From NCBI GenBank assembly GCA_028875055.1, contig JAPPGG010000014.1:196722-260721 (forward strand): a stretch of 64,000 bases of DNA. The letters are read 5' to 3'. Both the position numbers and the translations under genes were made by a program. Position 1 is the stretch's first letter, and every line of letters begins with the position of its first letter. The DNA is from Chloroflexota bacterium (GTDB lineage: Bacteria > Chloroflexota > Dehalococcoidia > Lucifugimonadales > UBA3495). Shown here piece by piece: positions 1 to 9,341 of this stretch. The notes under the pieces were generated by a model. That model was not told where the DNA came from. It did not search any database and worked only from the letters and a program-made list of their open reading frames with translations.

Positions 1-2
1 GG

Positions 3-575
3 GCGATAGTGGACGTATCCACGCAGCTTTCCGGGCGCACTATGGCCCTGTTTACCTCACACTCGGCCCTGCGCAACGTGGCCAACCGCATTCGCAACCG
101 CCTGGAGCAGCAGGGCATCGAAGTCCTGGCCCAGGGCGTGGACGGTGGCCCGGCCCAGCTCAGCCGGCGTTTCATCGAGAACCGGAAGTCGGTTCTCCTG
201 GGAACCAGCAGCTTCTGGGAAGGAGTGGATTTCCCCGGCGGCGTCCTGCGCGCCCTGGTCATCACCCGCCTCCCGTTCCAGGTACCGACCGATCCCGTGG
301 TGAAGGCCCGGTCAGACCAGTACGATAATGCGTTCAATGACTTTTCAATTCCCCAGGCGGTCCTTCGCTTCCGGCAGGGCATGGGACGCTTGATACGAAA
401 CAAGGGCGACAGCGGCGCCATAGTGGTCCTGGACAAGCGCATAACGGGACGAAACTATGGGCAGGCTTTCCTTCATTCAATTCCTCCCTGCACGCTGAAA
501 CCCAGCAGCCTTTCCAATCTGGGAATCCAGGCGGCCCAGTGGATAGAAGAGGCGGACCGTGGAACTGCGCGTTGA
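3..575 (+). CDS. DinG/XPD-family ATP-dependent helicase, C-terminal part (5' end outside window)
   Basis: Open frame from window start; GTSSFWEGVDFPGG, LVITRLPFQVPTDP and QAVLRFRQGMGRLIRNKGDSGAIVVLDKR motifs of DinG helicase C-terminus. Confidence 0.9.
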   Translation, partial: AIVDVSTQLSGRTMALFTSHSALRNVANRIRNRLEQQGIEVLAQGVDGGPAQLSRRFIENRKSVLLGTSSFWEGVDFPGGVLRALVITRLPFQVPTDPVVKARSDQYDNAFNDFSIPQAVLRFRQGMGRLIRNKGDSGAIVVLDKRITGRNYGQAFLHSIPPCTLKPSSLSNLGIQAAQWIEEADRGTAR

Positions 576-1464
576 CCATCCCCTCGACCTGGAGGCCAGC
601 CTCCTTGGCGGACAAGCCCACCGTTGGCGGCTGGAAGGGACCGAAGATGAACCCTGGTTCTCAGGAGTGGTGCGTGGCAACTTCATCCGCCTTAGGCAGA
701 TGGACACCCACCGGGTCGAATTTCACGCTTCCCCCTGGCCCGAATCGTCGGTAATCCCCATCCTCCAGCACTATTTCCGCCTGGACGATGACCTTCCCTG
801 CATCCAGGAGGACATCAGCCACGACTGGCGGGTCCGGGAAATGGTGGAAAAGTACCCGGGACTGCGCGTCCTGAGGCAGGAACCCTGGGAATGCCTGGTG
901 GCCTATATCTGTTCCGCCAACTCAAACATCCAGCGCATCCACCAGGTACTGGAAAACATGGCCCAGGCCTTCGGCAGTCCGGTGGAACTGGACGGCCAGG
1001 TAAGGCACACTTTTCCTTCACCCGTTCAGCTGGTGGAAGCAGGGGAAATGGAATTGCGCCGGCTGGGACTGGGTTTTCGCGCGCCCTACGTGGACCGGGC
1101 AACGCGGGAAGTTGTGGAGGGTTCCCTGGACCTTAACGGCCTCGTGCGCATGCCCTACCCGCCCGCCAAGGAACGGCTGATGGAGTGCTACGGCATAGGC
1201 ACAAAGATAGCCGATTGCATCGCCGTTTTCTCCCTGGAAAAACTGGAGGCCTTCCCCATAGACGTATGGGTGCGCCGGGCCCTGGGAGAGTGGTACTTCC
1301 CAGGCGAGAAACCGCCGCCGGACCGGGAAATGCTTGCCTGGGCGCAGGGCTATTTCGGCCGTTACGCCGGCTACGCCCAGCAGTACCTGTTCCACGGAAG
1401 AAGACTGCAAAAGCGGGGGAAAAAGGGCACGGAGGAGTCTGCATCCGCTGAAAACGTGGAGTGA
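559..1464 (+). CDS. 8-oxoguanine DNA glycosylase (OGG1-like, HhH-GPD superfamily)
   Basis: WECLVAYICSANSNIQRI, LGLGFRAPYV, and HhH-GPD-like LMECYGIGTKIADCIAVFSLEKLEAFPIDVWVRRAL. Confidence 0.85.
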   Translation: MELRVDHPLDLEASLLGGQAHRWRLEGTEDEPWFSGVVRGNFIRLRQMDTHRVEFHASPWPESSVIPILQHYFRLDDDLPCIQEDISHDWRVREMVEKYPGLRVLRQEPWECLVAYICSANSNIQRIHQVLENMAQAFGSPVELDGQVRHTFPSPVQLVEAGEMELRRLGLGFRAPYVDRATREVVEGSLDLNGLVRMPYPPAKERLMECYGIGTKIADCIAVFSLEKLEAFPIDVWVRRALGEWYFPGEKPPPDREMLAWAQGYFGRYAGYAQQYLFHGRRLQKRGKKGTEESASAENVE

Positions 1465-1510
1465 ACGTACTCCGCGCCTCGCCGCCTGCGGCTTGAATCC
1501 GCAAGGGCCC

Positions 1511-2548
1511 TTAAGGCCTCAGCAGCAATTTGCCGAAGAAGTTAGTCTCTTCCATGGTCTCGTGGGCGGTGGCGGCATCTGCCAGGGGGAACACCTGGTG
1601 TATGGCCGGCTGGATTACCCCTTTGTTCAGCATCTCCACTATCTGCCGCATGTCTTCCTTGCTGCCCATGAAGGTGCCGTAAATTTCAATCTGGCGGGTA
1701 AACAGCAGTCCCAAGTGTAGTTCCGCCCTCAAGCCCGTCGTGGCGCCGCAGATGGTATAGCGGCCACCGGGACGCAGGGAGTTGAGGGCGCTGGCGAAAA
1801 ACTCCGCCCCCACATGGTCCACCAGTACATCCGCGCCAACTCCGCCGGTCAGCGCCTTCACCCGTTCCGTAACGTCTTCATCCCTGTAGTTGATGACCTC
1901 ATCGGCCCCCAGTTCCCTTGCCTTGGCTGCCTTCTCTTCCGTGCTGGTGGTGGCGATAACTCTCGCGCCCACCACGTTCTTTGCCACCTGGATCGCCGCC
2001 GTGCCCACGCCAGCGGAAGCCGACAGCACCAGGACCGTCTCCCAAGGCTGCAACTGCGCTCGGCGCACCATCATGTTCCACACGGGCAGGAATGTTGTTG
2101 GCACCGCCGCCGCCGCCTCGTAGGTAACCGAGTCGGCAATCTTGTGAGCGTTGACCGCCGGAACAGTTACGAACTCGGCATAGCTGCCATCGGAGGCGCT
2201 GCCCATAAACCTGGACCTGGGGCAAAGATCATCCCGGCCCGACATACAGGCCGCGCACTGGTTGCAGCTGATCCGGGGGTTGACTACCACCCGGTCTCCC
2301 GACTGCAGGCTTCTGACGTTCTCGCCGACTTCGACAACATCTCCGGCGCAGTCCCCGCCAAGAATCAGCGGAGGCGGAAAGTCGCGGCGCAGTCCCCGGC
2401 CGCCTTCCCGTGTATAGAGGTCCAGGCGATTAAGGGCTGTCGCGCGAACCTGTATTTTCACTTCGCCCGCCCCGGGAACCGGTTCCGGTCGTTCGCCATA
2501 GGTCAGCGCCTCGGTCCCGCCATGCGCTTCAATGTAAACTGCCTTCAT
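1511..2548 (-). CDS. Zinc-binding MDR/quinone oxidoreductase-type alcohol dehydrogenase
   Basis: GGDCAGDVVEVGENV, CNQCAACMSGRDDLCPRSRFMG, SASAGVGTAAIQVAK nucleotide-binding motif. Confidence 0.9.
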   Translation of the reverse strand: MKAVYIEAHGGTEALTYGERPEPVPGAGEVKIQVRATALNRLDLYTREGGRGLRRDFPPPLILGGDCAGDVVEVGENVRSLQSGDRVVVNPRISCNQCAACMSGRDDLCPRSRFMGSASDGSYAEFVTVPAVNAHKIADSVTYEAAAAVPTTFLPVWNMMVRRAQLQPWETVLVLSASAGVGTAAIQVAKNVVGARVIATTSTEEKAAKARELGADEVINYRDEDVTERVKALTGGVGADVLVDHVGAEFFASALNSLRPGGRYTICGATTGLRAELHLGLLFTRQIEIYGTFMGSKEDMRQIVEMLNKGVIQPAIHQVFPLADAATAHETMEETNFFGKLLLRP

Positions 2549-2617
2549 AAGGTGTAGTCTCCCGGTACGTAGGTCATAGTTTATAATTTTGAGAGTTTGG
2601 GGCGGGGCCCCGTCCTG

Positions 2618-2830
2618 TCAGGGTCGGCGGCCTTCGTAGCAGTCGTTGCAGAGGTAAACAATCGCCAGGGCCTCTTCATGGCTGGAAATGCGGCCGCACC
2701 TGGGTATATCGCTGTCCTGGCTCCACGGTTGATGAAACTTGCCCCCGCACATCTGGCAAGACGTCTGGTGAATGCCGTCAAGGGCTTCTTCACATATCAC
2801 GCAGGACTCTCGCTCCAGGTCTTCCAACAT
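2618..2830 (-). CDS. Small Cys-rich zinc-finger (RING/treble-clef-like) protein
   Basis: MLEDLERESCVICEEALDGIHQTSCQMCGGKFHQPWSQ...RCGRIS...YLCNDCYEGRRP: paired CxxC motifs; GGAGG SD upstream of the internal ATG at 2830. Confidence 0.6.
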   Translation of the reverse strand: MLEDLERESCVICEEALDGIHQTSCQMCGGKFHQPWSQDSDIPRCGRISSHEEALAIVYLCNDCYEGRRP

Positions 2831-2871
2831 CTCCAGGTTACCTCCGCCCGAACCACAGGCGGCGACGCGCG

Positions 2872-4179
2872 TCAGGTCGCCCGTGGGGTCCAATAGTTCT
2901 TTGAGGATACCATCCCCCGCACCCATTCCCTCTCCTCTTCTTCGGTATTGATTTTCCGGTCAATTCGCAGGTCCCGCAGGGATGCCAGCGCCCGGCCCAC
3001 AGCGGGTCCAGGCGGCACTCCCATTTCCAGCAGGTCATTTCCGTTCAGGACGGGCCTGGTGCTCCCGTATTCCTCCAGGAAGCGTTCCAGGTTCCTTGCC
3101 ACCTCGGGCTGTCCGGTGATTCTGGCGGCAACTGCTACAGTCCGGATATCGAAGTCTCCCAACTTTCGGTTGAGTTCTGAAGACGCCATTCCCGGGCCAT
3201 TAAGCGCCGGTTCCAGATGGCGCAGCCTGACCGCCTCACGCACGGCCCTTGCCCAGCCGCCCGGCATGTTGAGCCGCCCTATCAGGCCTTCGGCTTCACC
3301 CGTGGAGAGTGGATATGCCAGGGCCACAATCCAGGAAATGGGATCGCTGACTTCAAACTCGCCATCAAGCGTCGCTGCCGCCAGCCTTCCAACTTGCTCG
3401 CCATGGACCAGCGCTGGAAACACCGAGGCCAGCAAACCCGTTTCCAGGGCCCGCAGAATTGGTTTGGCGGGGTCTTTCTCCTCCAGGGATTTCTCAAGCT
3501 CCCGCCGAATCCTGTCGCCGCTTACGGTGTCGCAATACTTTCCTGCCACCGCTGCCTGGAACTGCTTCCCCGTACCTTCCTCCAGTCCAAATCCCAGCCT
3601 TTGCTCATACTTCAAAGCACGGAAAAGACGGGTTGGGTCGTGCTGGAAGCTCTGGGAATGAATTGTCCGGATGCGGCCCAGCCTCAGGTCCTCCTGGCCT
3701 CCCAGCGGGTCGACCAGCGATGCCATTGGGTCTCCGCCTTCCAGGTGCAGGGCCATCGCGTTGATGGTGAAATCCCGCCGCGCCAGGTCATCGGCCAAAT
3801 TCGAAGGCTCAACTTCCGGCAGCGACCCGGGGAAAGGGTAAACTTCTCTCCTGGCGGTCACCAGGTCAAGGTGTCCGGAGCCCAGCGCCACCGTGGCAGT
3901 CCCGAATTTGCTGTAAGAGGTAACTCGGCCGCCCACCCTGTCGGCCAGGGTTCTGGCCAGCGCGGCAGCGTCACCCTCCACAACGAAATCCAGGTCGCGG
4001 GAACGAAGGCCCAGCAGCCAGTCCCTTACAGGGCCACCCACCAGGAAAACGGAAAGTCCAAGCTCAGAAGCCAGTTCCTTCAGCGCAAGGTACAGGGGGA
4101 GGTTGTCTCTATCGACGAGACTTTCGATAGGGGTGAGGGCACAGGCGCCAGGTGAAGGTCCGTCGGAAAGAGGGTTCAT
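2872..4179 (-). CDS. cca: CCA tRNA nucleotidyltransferase / poly(A) polymerase family
   Basis: VFLVGGPVRDWLLGLRSRDLDFVVEGDA and RRDFTINAMALHL motifs. Confidence 0.92.
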   Translation of the reverse strand: MNPLSDGPSPGACALTPIESLVDRDNLPLYLALKELASELGLSVFLVGGPVRDWLLGLRSRDLDFVVEGDAAALARTLADRVGGRVTSYSKFGTATVALGSGHLDLVTARREVYPFPGSLPEVEPSNLADDLARRDFTINAMALHLEGGDPMASLVDPLGGQEDLRLGRIRTIHSQSFQHDPTRLFRALKYEQRLGFGLEEGTGKQFQAAVAGKYCDTVSGDRIRRELEKSLEEKDPAKPILRALETGLLASVFPALVHGEQVGRLAAATLDGEFEVSDPISWIVALAYPLSTGEAEGLIGRLNMPGGWARAVREAVRLRHLEPALNGPGMASSELNRKLGDFDIRTVAVAARITGQPEVARNLERFLEEYGSTRPVLNGNDLLEMGVPPGPAVGRALASLRDLRIDRKINTEEEEREWVRGMVSSKNYWTPRAT

Positions 4180-4340
4180 CTCGGGTAAAATTATAGCATA
4201 AGGCAGTTTTTGCCCTTCTCATGGAAGAGCCAGTCGGCCAGTTCTGGTGGCGTTTCGCAACGGGCGGTCCGGCGGGAAAACTGCAATGGGCCTGGCGGCC
4301 TTCCCACCCGACTGGAGACGCCCCCGAAGCTTCCCGAGTG

Positions 4341-4369
4341 TTGGCGGGCAGGGGAGTATGTGCTAGAAT
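4341..4369 (+). promoter_or_regulatory. Putative sigma70-type promoter for the DsbA-like gene (TTGGCG-17 nt-TAGAAT)
   Basis: -35 TTGGCG at 4341-4346, -10 TAGAAT at 4364-4369, then AGGAGGT SD and ATG at 4397. Confidence 0.5.
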
Positions 4370-4396
4370 CGGGGCAATCGAACAGGAGGTGTCGAC

Positions 4397-5029
4397 ATGT
4401 CCGAGGCCGATTTCAAGACCTATTACGATTTTCGTTGACCCTACGTATATAACGCCGCCATGTGGCTGGCGCAGGTACGTGAGACCACTGACCAAGAGGT
4501 TAATGTTGACTGGCAGCCCTTCTCCCTTGAACAGGTAAACAGCGACAAGGGCGAAGACTTCAAATTCTGGGAACAGCCCGGCGCCCTGGATGGCACCGAT
4601 AACACCCTGTTGGCCCACCGCGCTGGGCTCGCCGCCAAGCGACAGGGCAAGGAAGCTTTCGAATCTTTCTTCATCTCCCTCCTCAAGCTGCGCCACGAAG
4701 AGCGACGCAGCCTGACCGAGATGGAAGTGATGGAAGAGGCTGTAGCCAACTCCGGCATCGACATAGCTCGCTTCCGGGAAGACCTGGCCGACCCGGATCT
4801 GCTCAGGGAAATCGCCGAAAGTCACACCGAGGCCGTCGAGACCTACGGCGCCTTTGGCGTGCCCACCTATGTCTTCCCCAACGGCAGTTCCGCTTTCGTC
4901 AAGATGCACATTCCCCCGGCGGAACAGTCTGCTGAAATCTACGAGTCCCTGACCCGTGTGATTACCGACGCCCAGCATGTGGGCGAGGTGAAGCGCCCAT
5001 CCCCGCCGTGGCCCCACGGCATCATTTAA
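4397..5029 (+). CDS. DsbA-family thioredoxin-fold oxidoreductase, predicted selenoprotein (in-frame UGA at 4436-4438)
   Basis: ATG 4397 after AGGAGGT SD; MSEADFKTYYDFR-U-PYVYNAAMWL... continues in frame with the listed ORF 4460-5029; GVPTYVF cis-Pro loop; UGA is at the first Cys of the CPxC/CPYV motif. Confidence 0.82.
4443..4480 (+). promoter_or_regulatory. Putative bSECIS stem-loop
   Basis: ACGTA(4443-4447)/TACGT(4476-4480) outer stem; CGCCGCC-ATGT-GGC-T-GGCG apical stem with bulged T; loop starts 21 nt after the UGA. Confidence 0.5.
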
Positions 5030-5050
5030 GGCCGCCTTCCAGGTATTGAT

Positions 5051-6016
5051 TTGGCCATCGAAGACCTGGAATCCAGCCTGGGTATAACCTTCAAGAACCA
5101 GGGCCTGTTGCGGCAGGCCCTGGTCCACCGCTCTTACCTGAACGAACACGGCGGGTCTTCGCTGGACTCCTATGAGCGTATGGAGTTCCTGGGGGATGCG
5201 GTTCTGGAACTGATTGTTTCCACGGAACTCTACGCAAACCTGCCCCACATAACTGAAGGAGAGCTGACCAAGGGCCGCTCATCCCTGGTCTGCCGCCCCA
5301 GCCTCGCCAGGGCCGCGCAGCGGCTGTCCATTGGCAGGCATCTTGCCCTGGGCAAGGGAGAGGTGGAGTCCGGTGGTCACAATCGTGAGTCCATCCTGGA
5401 AGAGGCCTACGAGTCGGTAGTCGCCGCCATTTACCTGGACCAGGGCTACGACGCTGCCCGAGACTTCGTTCTCCGCAGCCTGGAACCCGACCTCGAAGAG
5501 ATTTTTCGACGCGGTCGCCCGGTGGAAAATCCCAAGTCCCGGCTTCAGGAACTCATCCAGGGAATTGGCCTGCCGACTCCTCGCTACGAGTTGGTCTCCG
5601 CCGAGGGCCCCGACCATCAGCCCGTTTTCACCGTTCAAGTGCTGGTTGATGACGAGATACTGGGGCAGGGAACCGGAAGCAAGAAGGCGGACGCCGAGCG
5701 GGCCGCTGCCCAGATGGCCCTGGACCGGCAGCCCATTCTCGATGCCCGCCTTTCCCGCGGCGCCCGGTTGACCGGCGCCAAAACCGAGGCAGACGCCCTC
5801 AACGTGGCCCAGGCGCAATACCGAAATCAACAGCCCGGAATTAACGCAAGCGATATTCAATGCTCTCATTCTTTCAACGAAACAGGGAAAATAACCGGGA
5901 AAAAACCGACGAAGGCGTCAAGAGGAGCCGGGAGCGCTGGTTCGGGCGCATTCTTGACGTTCTCCGCTCCTCTGACCTGGATGAAGCGGTTTGGGAAGAG
6001 CTTGAAGAAATCCTGA
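5051..6016 (+). CDS. rnc: Ribonuclease III
   Basis: YERMEFLGDAVLELIVS, EAYESVVAAIYLDQGYDAA, dsRBD GTGSKKADAERAAAQMAL; TTG start. Confidence 0.93.
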   Translation: MAIEDLESSLGITFKNQGLLRQALVHRSYLNEHGGSSLDSYERMEFLGDAVLELIVSTELYANLPHITEGELTKGRSSLVCRPSLARAAQRLSIGRHLALGKGEVESGGHNRESILEEAYESVVAAIYLDQGYDAARDFVLRSLEPDLEEIFRRGRPVENPKSRLQELIQGIGLPTPRYELVSAEGPDHQPVFTVQVLVDDEILGQGTGSKKADAERAAAQMALDRQPILDARLSRGARLTGAKTEADALNVAQAQYRNQQPGINASDIQCSHSFNETGKITGKKPTKASRGAGSAGSGAFLTFSAPLTWMKRFGKSLKKS

Positions 6017-6816
6017 TCTCCGCCGACGTGGGCGTGGAAACTTCCCAGCGGGTCCTGGACGAACTCAAGGACAGAATCCGGAGCGAAGGTATAACGGACG
6101 CTGAAACCGCTTTTGCCCTTCTGAAAGCAACCCTGGCCAGAAATCTGGAGTCCAGCGGTATTTCAGAAACCTGGGAGGAAGATCCCTCCAGGGACTCACC
6201 CTACGTCATCCTGATGGTGGGGGTAAATGGCGTTGGCAAGACCACCAGCATCGCCAAACTGGCCCACCACTTCACCCGCGAGGGAAAGCGGGTAGTGCTC
6301 GGAGCGGCCGACACCTTCAGGGCCGCCGCCGAAGAGCAGCTGGAAATCCTTGGCGACCGCGCGGGCGTAGAAGTTATCAGCCACCAGCCAGGTGCGGACC
6401 CCGGCGCGGTGGCCTACGATGCGTGGCAGGCCAGCAAGGCCCGGGGCGCCGACGTCCTTATTGTGGACACCGCCGGCAGGCTTCACACCCGCTCCAACCT
6501 GATGGAGGAGTTGAAGAAGGTCCACCGCGTAATTAACCGCCTGGACCCGCAGGCTCCCCAGCAGGTTTTGCTGACCCTGGATGCCACGACCGGCCTGAAC
6601 GGGTTGACCCAGGCCAAGGCTTTTACCGAAGCCGTCGGCTGCACCGGCATTTTTCTCGCCAAGCTGGACGGAACCGCCCGGGGCGGCATAGTGCTCGCAA
6701 TCAAGCAGGAACTGAATGTCCCAATTCTCTTCATCGGCACCGGGGAATCACTGGACGACATCGCTCCCTTTGATGCCGGCCAGTTCGTGGAATCCCTGTT
6801 GGCGCCAGTCTCCTGA
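5860..6816 (+). CDS. ftsY: Signal recognition particle receptor FtsY
   Basis: [60 protein letters not shown]. Confidence 0.95.
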   Translation: MLSFFQRNRENNREKTDEGVKRSRERWFGRILDVLRSSDLDEAVWEELEEILISADVGVETSQRVLDELKDRIRSEGITDAETAFALLKATLARNLESSGISETWEEDPSRDSPYVILMVGVNGVGKTTSIAKLAHHFTREGKRVVLGAADTFRAAAEEQLEILGDRAGVEVISHQPGADPGAVAYDAWQASKARGADVLIVDTAGRLHTRSNLMEELKKVHRVINRLDPQAPQQVLLTLDATTGLNGLTQAKAFTEAVGCTGIFLAKLDGTARGGIVLAIKQELNVPILFIGTGESLDDIAPFDAGQFVESLLAPVS

Positions 6817-6938
6817 CCTCGTCGGCAACCGAGCGGAGCGTTTCAGGTCTCCGATGAATCTCCAGGCTCAAGCTGCCCTTTCCCCCAGTGGCCTGCTCCC
6901 GGTTTCTGCACCTTCTCCGGCGCCCAAAGGATCGCCCC

Positions 6939-9341
6939 ATGTCTGACACTCTGGCGTGGGTGCTGGTTATCGAGTTGATGGGCCTGTTGGGATTTGCCCT
7001 GTCCTTCCTCCTGTTTTCCCGACTGCCCGACCGGGGCTATTCCATGTCCAAGGCCCTCTCCCTGTTGCTGGCGGGGTACCTGCTCTGGGTACTGGGCCTG
7101 ACCGGACTGGCGCCCAATGCCCCCCTTACAGTCGCGGGAATACTGGTGGCCGGGTTAGCATCGTTCGTATGGATCTACTACCGGCACTGGCCGGCAATGG
7201 AGCGCTTCATACGAACCCAATGGCGGTTCATACTCCTGGTGGAAGCCCTCTTTCTGTGTGTCTTCCTGGTCTGGCTGTACATCGTCTCCGAAGTCCCCGC
7301 CATCAACCACACCGAAAAGCCCATGGACTTCGCCTTCCTGACCAGCATCCTGCAGAGCCGCTTCTTCCCCCCCGACGACCCGTGGCTGGCCGGGCACTCC
7401 ATCAGCTATTACTACTTCGGCCATTTCATAATGGCTTTGCCCATGAAGCTGGCTGGCATCCCCTCCAACGTTGGCTACAACCTGGCCCTGGCCACCCTTC
7501 CGGCCCTGGTTTCCATCGGTGTCTTGGGCCTGGCTTACAACTTGGTACGTCTTTCCGGCGGAGGCCTCCGCGCCGGCGCCCTGACCGGAATCGCCGCCGG
7601 GTTCCTGGTCGTGGTGATGGGTAATCTGATCGGCGCCCTCGAGTTCCTCAGCCTGCGAGGCTGGCTGGGAGAGGGATTCTGGCAGTGGGCAGGCATTAAG
7701 GACCTGGGAGGAAGCGCGGCAGGAGGAATATTCCCGGAAAGCGGCTGGTGGTGGTGGAAGGCCACGCGAGTGATTGACACGGTTGAAAACGGAGCCAGCC
7801 TGGACTACACCATCACCGAGTTCCCCTTCTTCAGTTTCCTGCTGGGCGACCTCCATTCCCATGTGCTGGCCCTTCCCTTTGCGATAATTGCCCTGTCGCT
7901 GGCGTTGAATCTGCTGCGCACCGATGTACCCATCGGGTGGAGGTGGCTGACCGCCCACAGGCTGGAAGCTGTGGCAATTTCCCTTTGCTTCGGTGGTCTG
8001 GCCTTCATAAATTCCTGGGACTTCCCTGTATATGCCGCCATCCTGGGCGCCGTGGCCCTGACCAGGGCCTGGGCCGACTCTGGTGCAGCCATGGCCGCCG
8101 ATGCGGGACTGGACATTCAGGGCGGGATCAGGGCGCTGCGCCGAGCCGTCTGGTCCTCGGCGGCCCTGATGTTTCCGTTGCTGGGACTGGCAGTCCTGCT
8201 CTATTTCCCCTTCTACCTGGATTTCAGCTCCCAGGCATCGGGGATATTGCCCCACCTGGGGCCCGGCACGAGGCCGCTGCACTTCGCCGTGGTGATGGGA
8301 CTGCCGGCGCTGCTGGGACTGCTACTGCTCTGGAAGCAGCTACAGGGATTCCCCAGGCCCCTTCCCTTTGAAGCCCCGGTAATTGTCACCGTAACCATTG
8401 CCTCCGTCGTCCCGCTTCTCCTGTGGCTGGGCCTGGCCCTCACCTGGGGCCCGCTGGTTCAGGGCACGGAAGCCGTCACCGAAACTGTGACATTTCGAGT
8501 CCTTACGGTCTTGCCCCCATTGGCAATCGGCGGACTGGCCGTCTTTCTCGCCCTGCTCCTGTCGGGCAGGGAGCGTCGGCCCTATGACGTATTTTCGCTG
8601 CTAATGCTGGCCGCCGCCTTTTTTCTCCTTTCCGGAGCGGAACTTTTCAGGCTGGCAGACTTCTTCGGCAACCGCATGAACACCGTCTTCAAGGTCTATT
8701 ACCAGGCGTGGCTGCTGCTGGGCATAGCAGGCTCATACGGCATATATCTGCTGTGGGCCAGGCGAGCCGGCGTGCGACATATTGGGCGGGTCCTGCAGTG
8801 GACCTGGGCCCCGGTACTCCTGGTACTGGCGCTGGTTGGATCCTACTACACGGTTGGCGCCACCCTCGACCGGACCGGATTGCTGCGAGAGAGCCACAGC
8901 TTCCAGGACAATACCCTGGACGGCCTGGACTACATCAGGACTCAAAGCCGGCCCGAATACGAGGCCATCCTCTGGCTGCGAGACGAAGCCTTACCGGGAA
9001 ACATTGTCGAGGCCTTGGGCAACGATTACTCGGAATACGGCAGAGTCTCAGCGGCCTCCGGCCAGCCGGCCCTGCTGGGGTGGAAAGGCCACGAGCATCA
9101 GTGGCGGGGCAGCACCGAACCCTTCGAAGGGAGGGAGGAAGACATAGCAACCATTTACCAGAGCGACAGCCCCCAGATTGTGCGCCGGCTGCTCGCTGGT
9201 TATGATGTGCGCTACGTTTATATGGGACACCGGGAAAGGGCCACTTATGGGATTGACCTCCCGCCCACTGCCGGAAGCGTTCTGGAACCAGCCTTTGCCA
9301 GGGACGACGTGACTGTTTATCAATGGACTCCCAACCCCTGA
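6939..9341 (+). CDS. DUF2298 / Chlor_Arch_YYY-type polytopic membrane protein
   Basis: Large multi-TM protein with AINHTEKPMDFAFLTSIL, PDDPWLAGHSISYYYFGHFIMA, GDLHSHVLALPF, and FFGNRMNTVFKVYYQAW. Confidence 0.85.
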   Translation: MSDTLAWVLVIELMGLLGFALSFLLFSRLPDRGYSMSKALSLLLAGYLLWVLGLTGLAPNAPLTVAGILVAGLASFVWIYYRHWPAMERFIRTQWRFILLVEALFLCVFLVWLYIVSEVPAINHTEKPMDFAFLTSILQSRFFPPDDPWLAGHSISYYYFGHFIMALPMKLAGIPSNVGYNLALATLPALVSIGVLGLAYNLVRLSGGGLRAGALTGIAAGFLVVVMGNLIGALEFLSLRGWLGEGFWQWAGIKDLGGSAAGGIFPESGWWWWKATRVIDTVENGASLDYTITEFPFFSFLLGDLHSHVLALPFAIIALSLALNLLRTDVPIGWRWLTAHRLEAVAISLCFGGLAFINSWDFPVYAAILGAVALTRAWADSGAAMAADAGLDIQGGIRALRRAVWSSAALMFPLLGLAVLLYFPFYLDFSSQASGILPHLGPGTRPLHFAVVMGLPALLGLLLLWKQLQGFPRPLPFEAPVIVTVTIASVVPLLLWLGLALTWGPLVQGTEAVTETVTFRVLTVLPPLAIGGLAVFLALLLSGRERRPYDVFSLLMLAAAFFLLSGAELFRLADFFGNRMNTVFKVYYQAWLLLGIAGSYGIYLLWARRAGVRHIGRVLQWTWAPVLLVLALVGSYYTVGATLDRTGLLRESHSFQDNTLDGLDYIRTQSRPEYEAILWLRDEALPGNIVEALGNDYSEYGRVSAASGQPALLGWKGHEHQWRGSTEPFEGREEDIATIYQSDSPQIVRRLLAGYDVRYVYMGHRERATYGIDLPPTAGSVLEPAFARDDVTVYQWTPNP

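Noticed and set aside
4109-5248. 379-aa minus-strand ORF opposite the DsbA-like gene
   Set aside because: Antisense to the DsbA-like and rnc genes, no recognisable domain; the plus strand has a promoter, SD and conserved motifs
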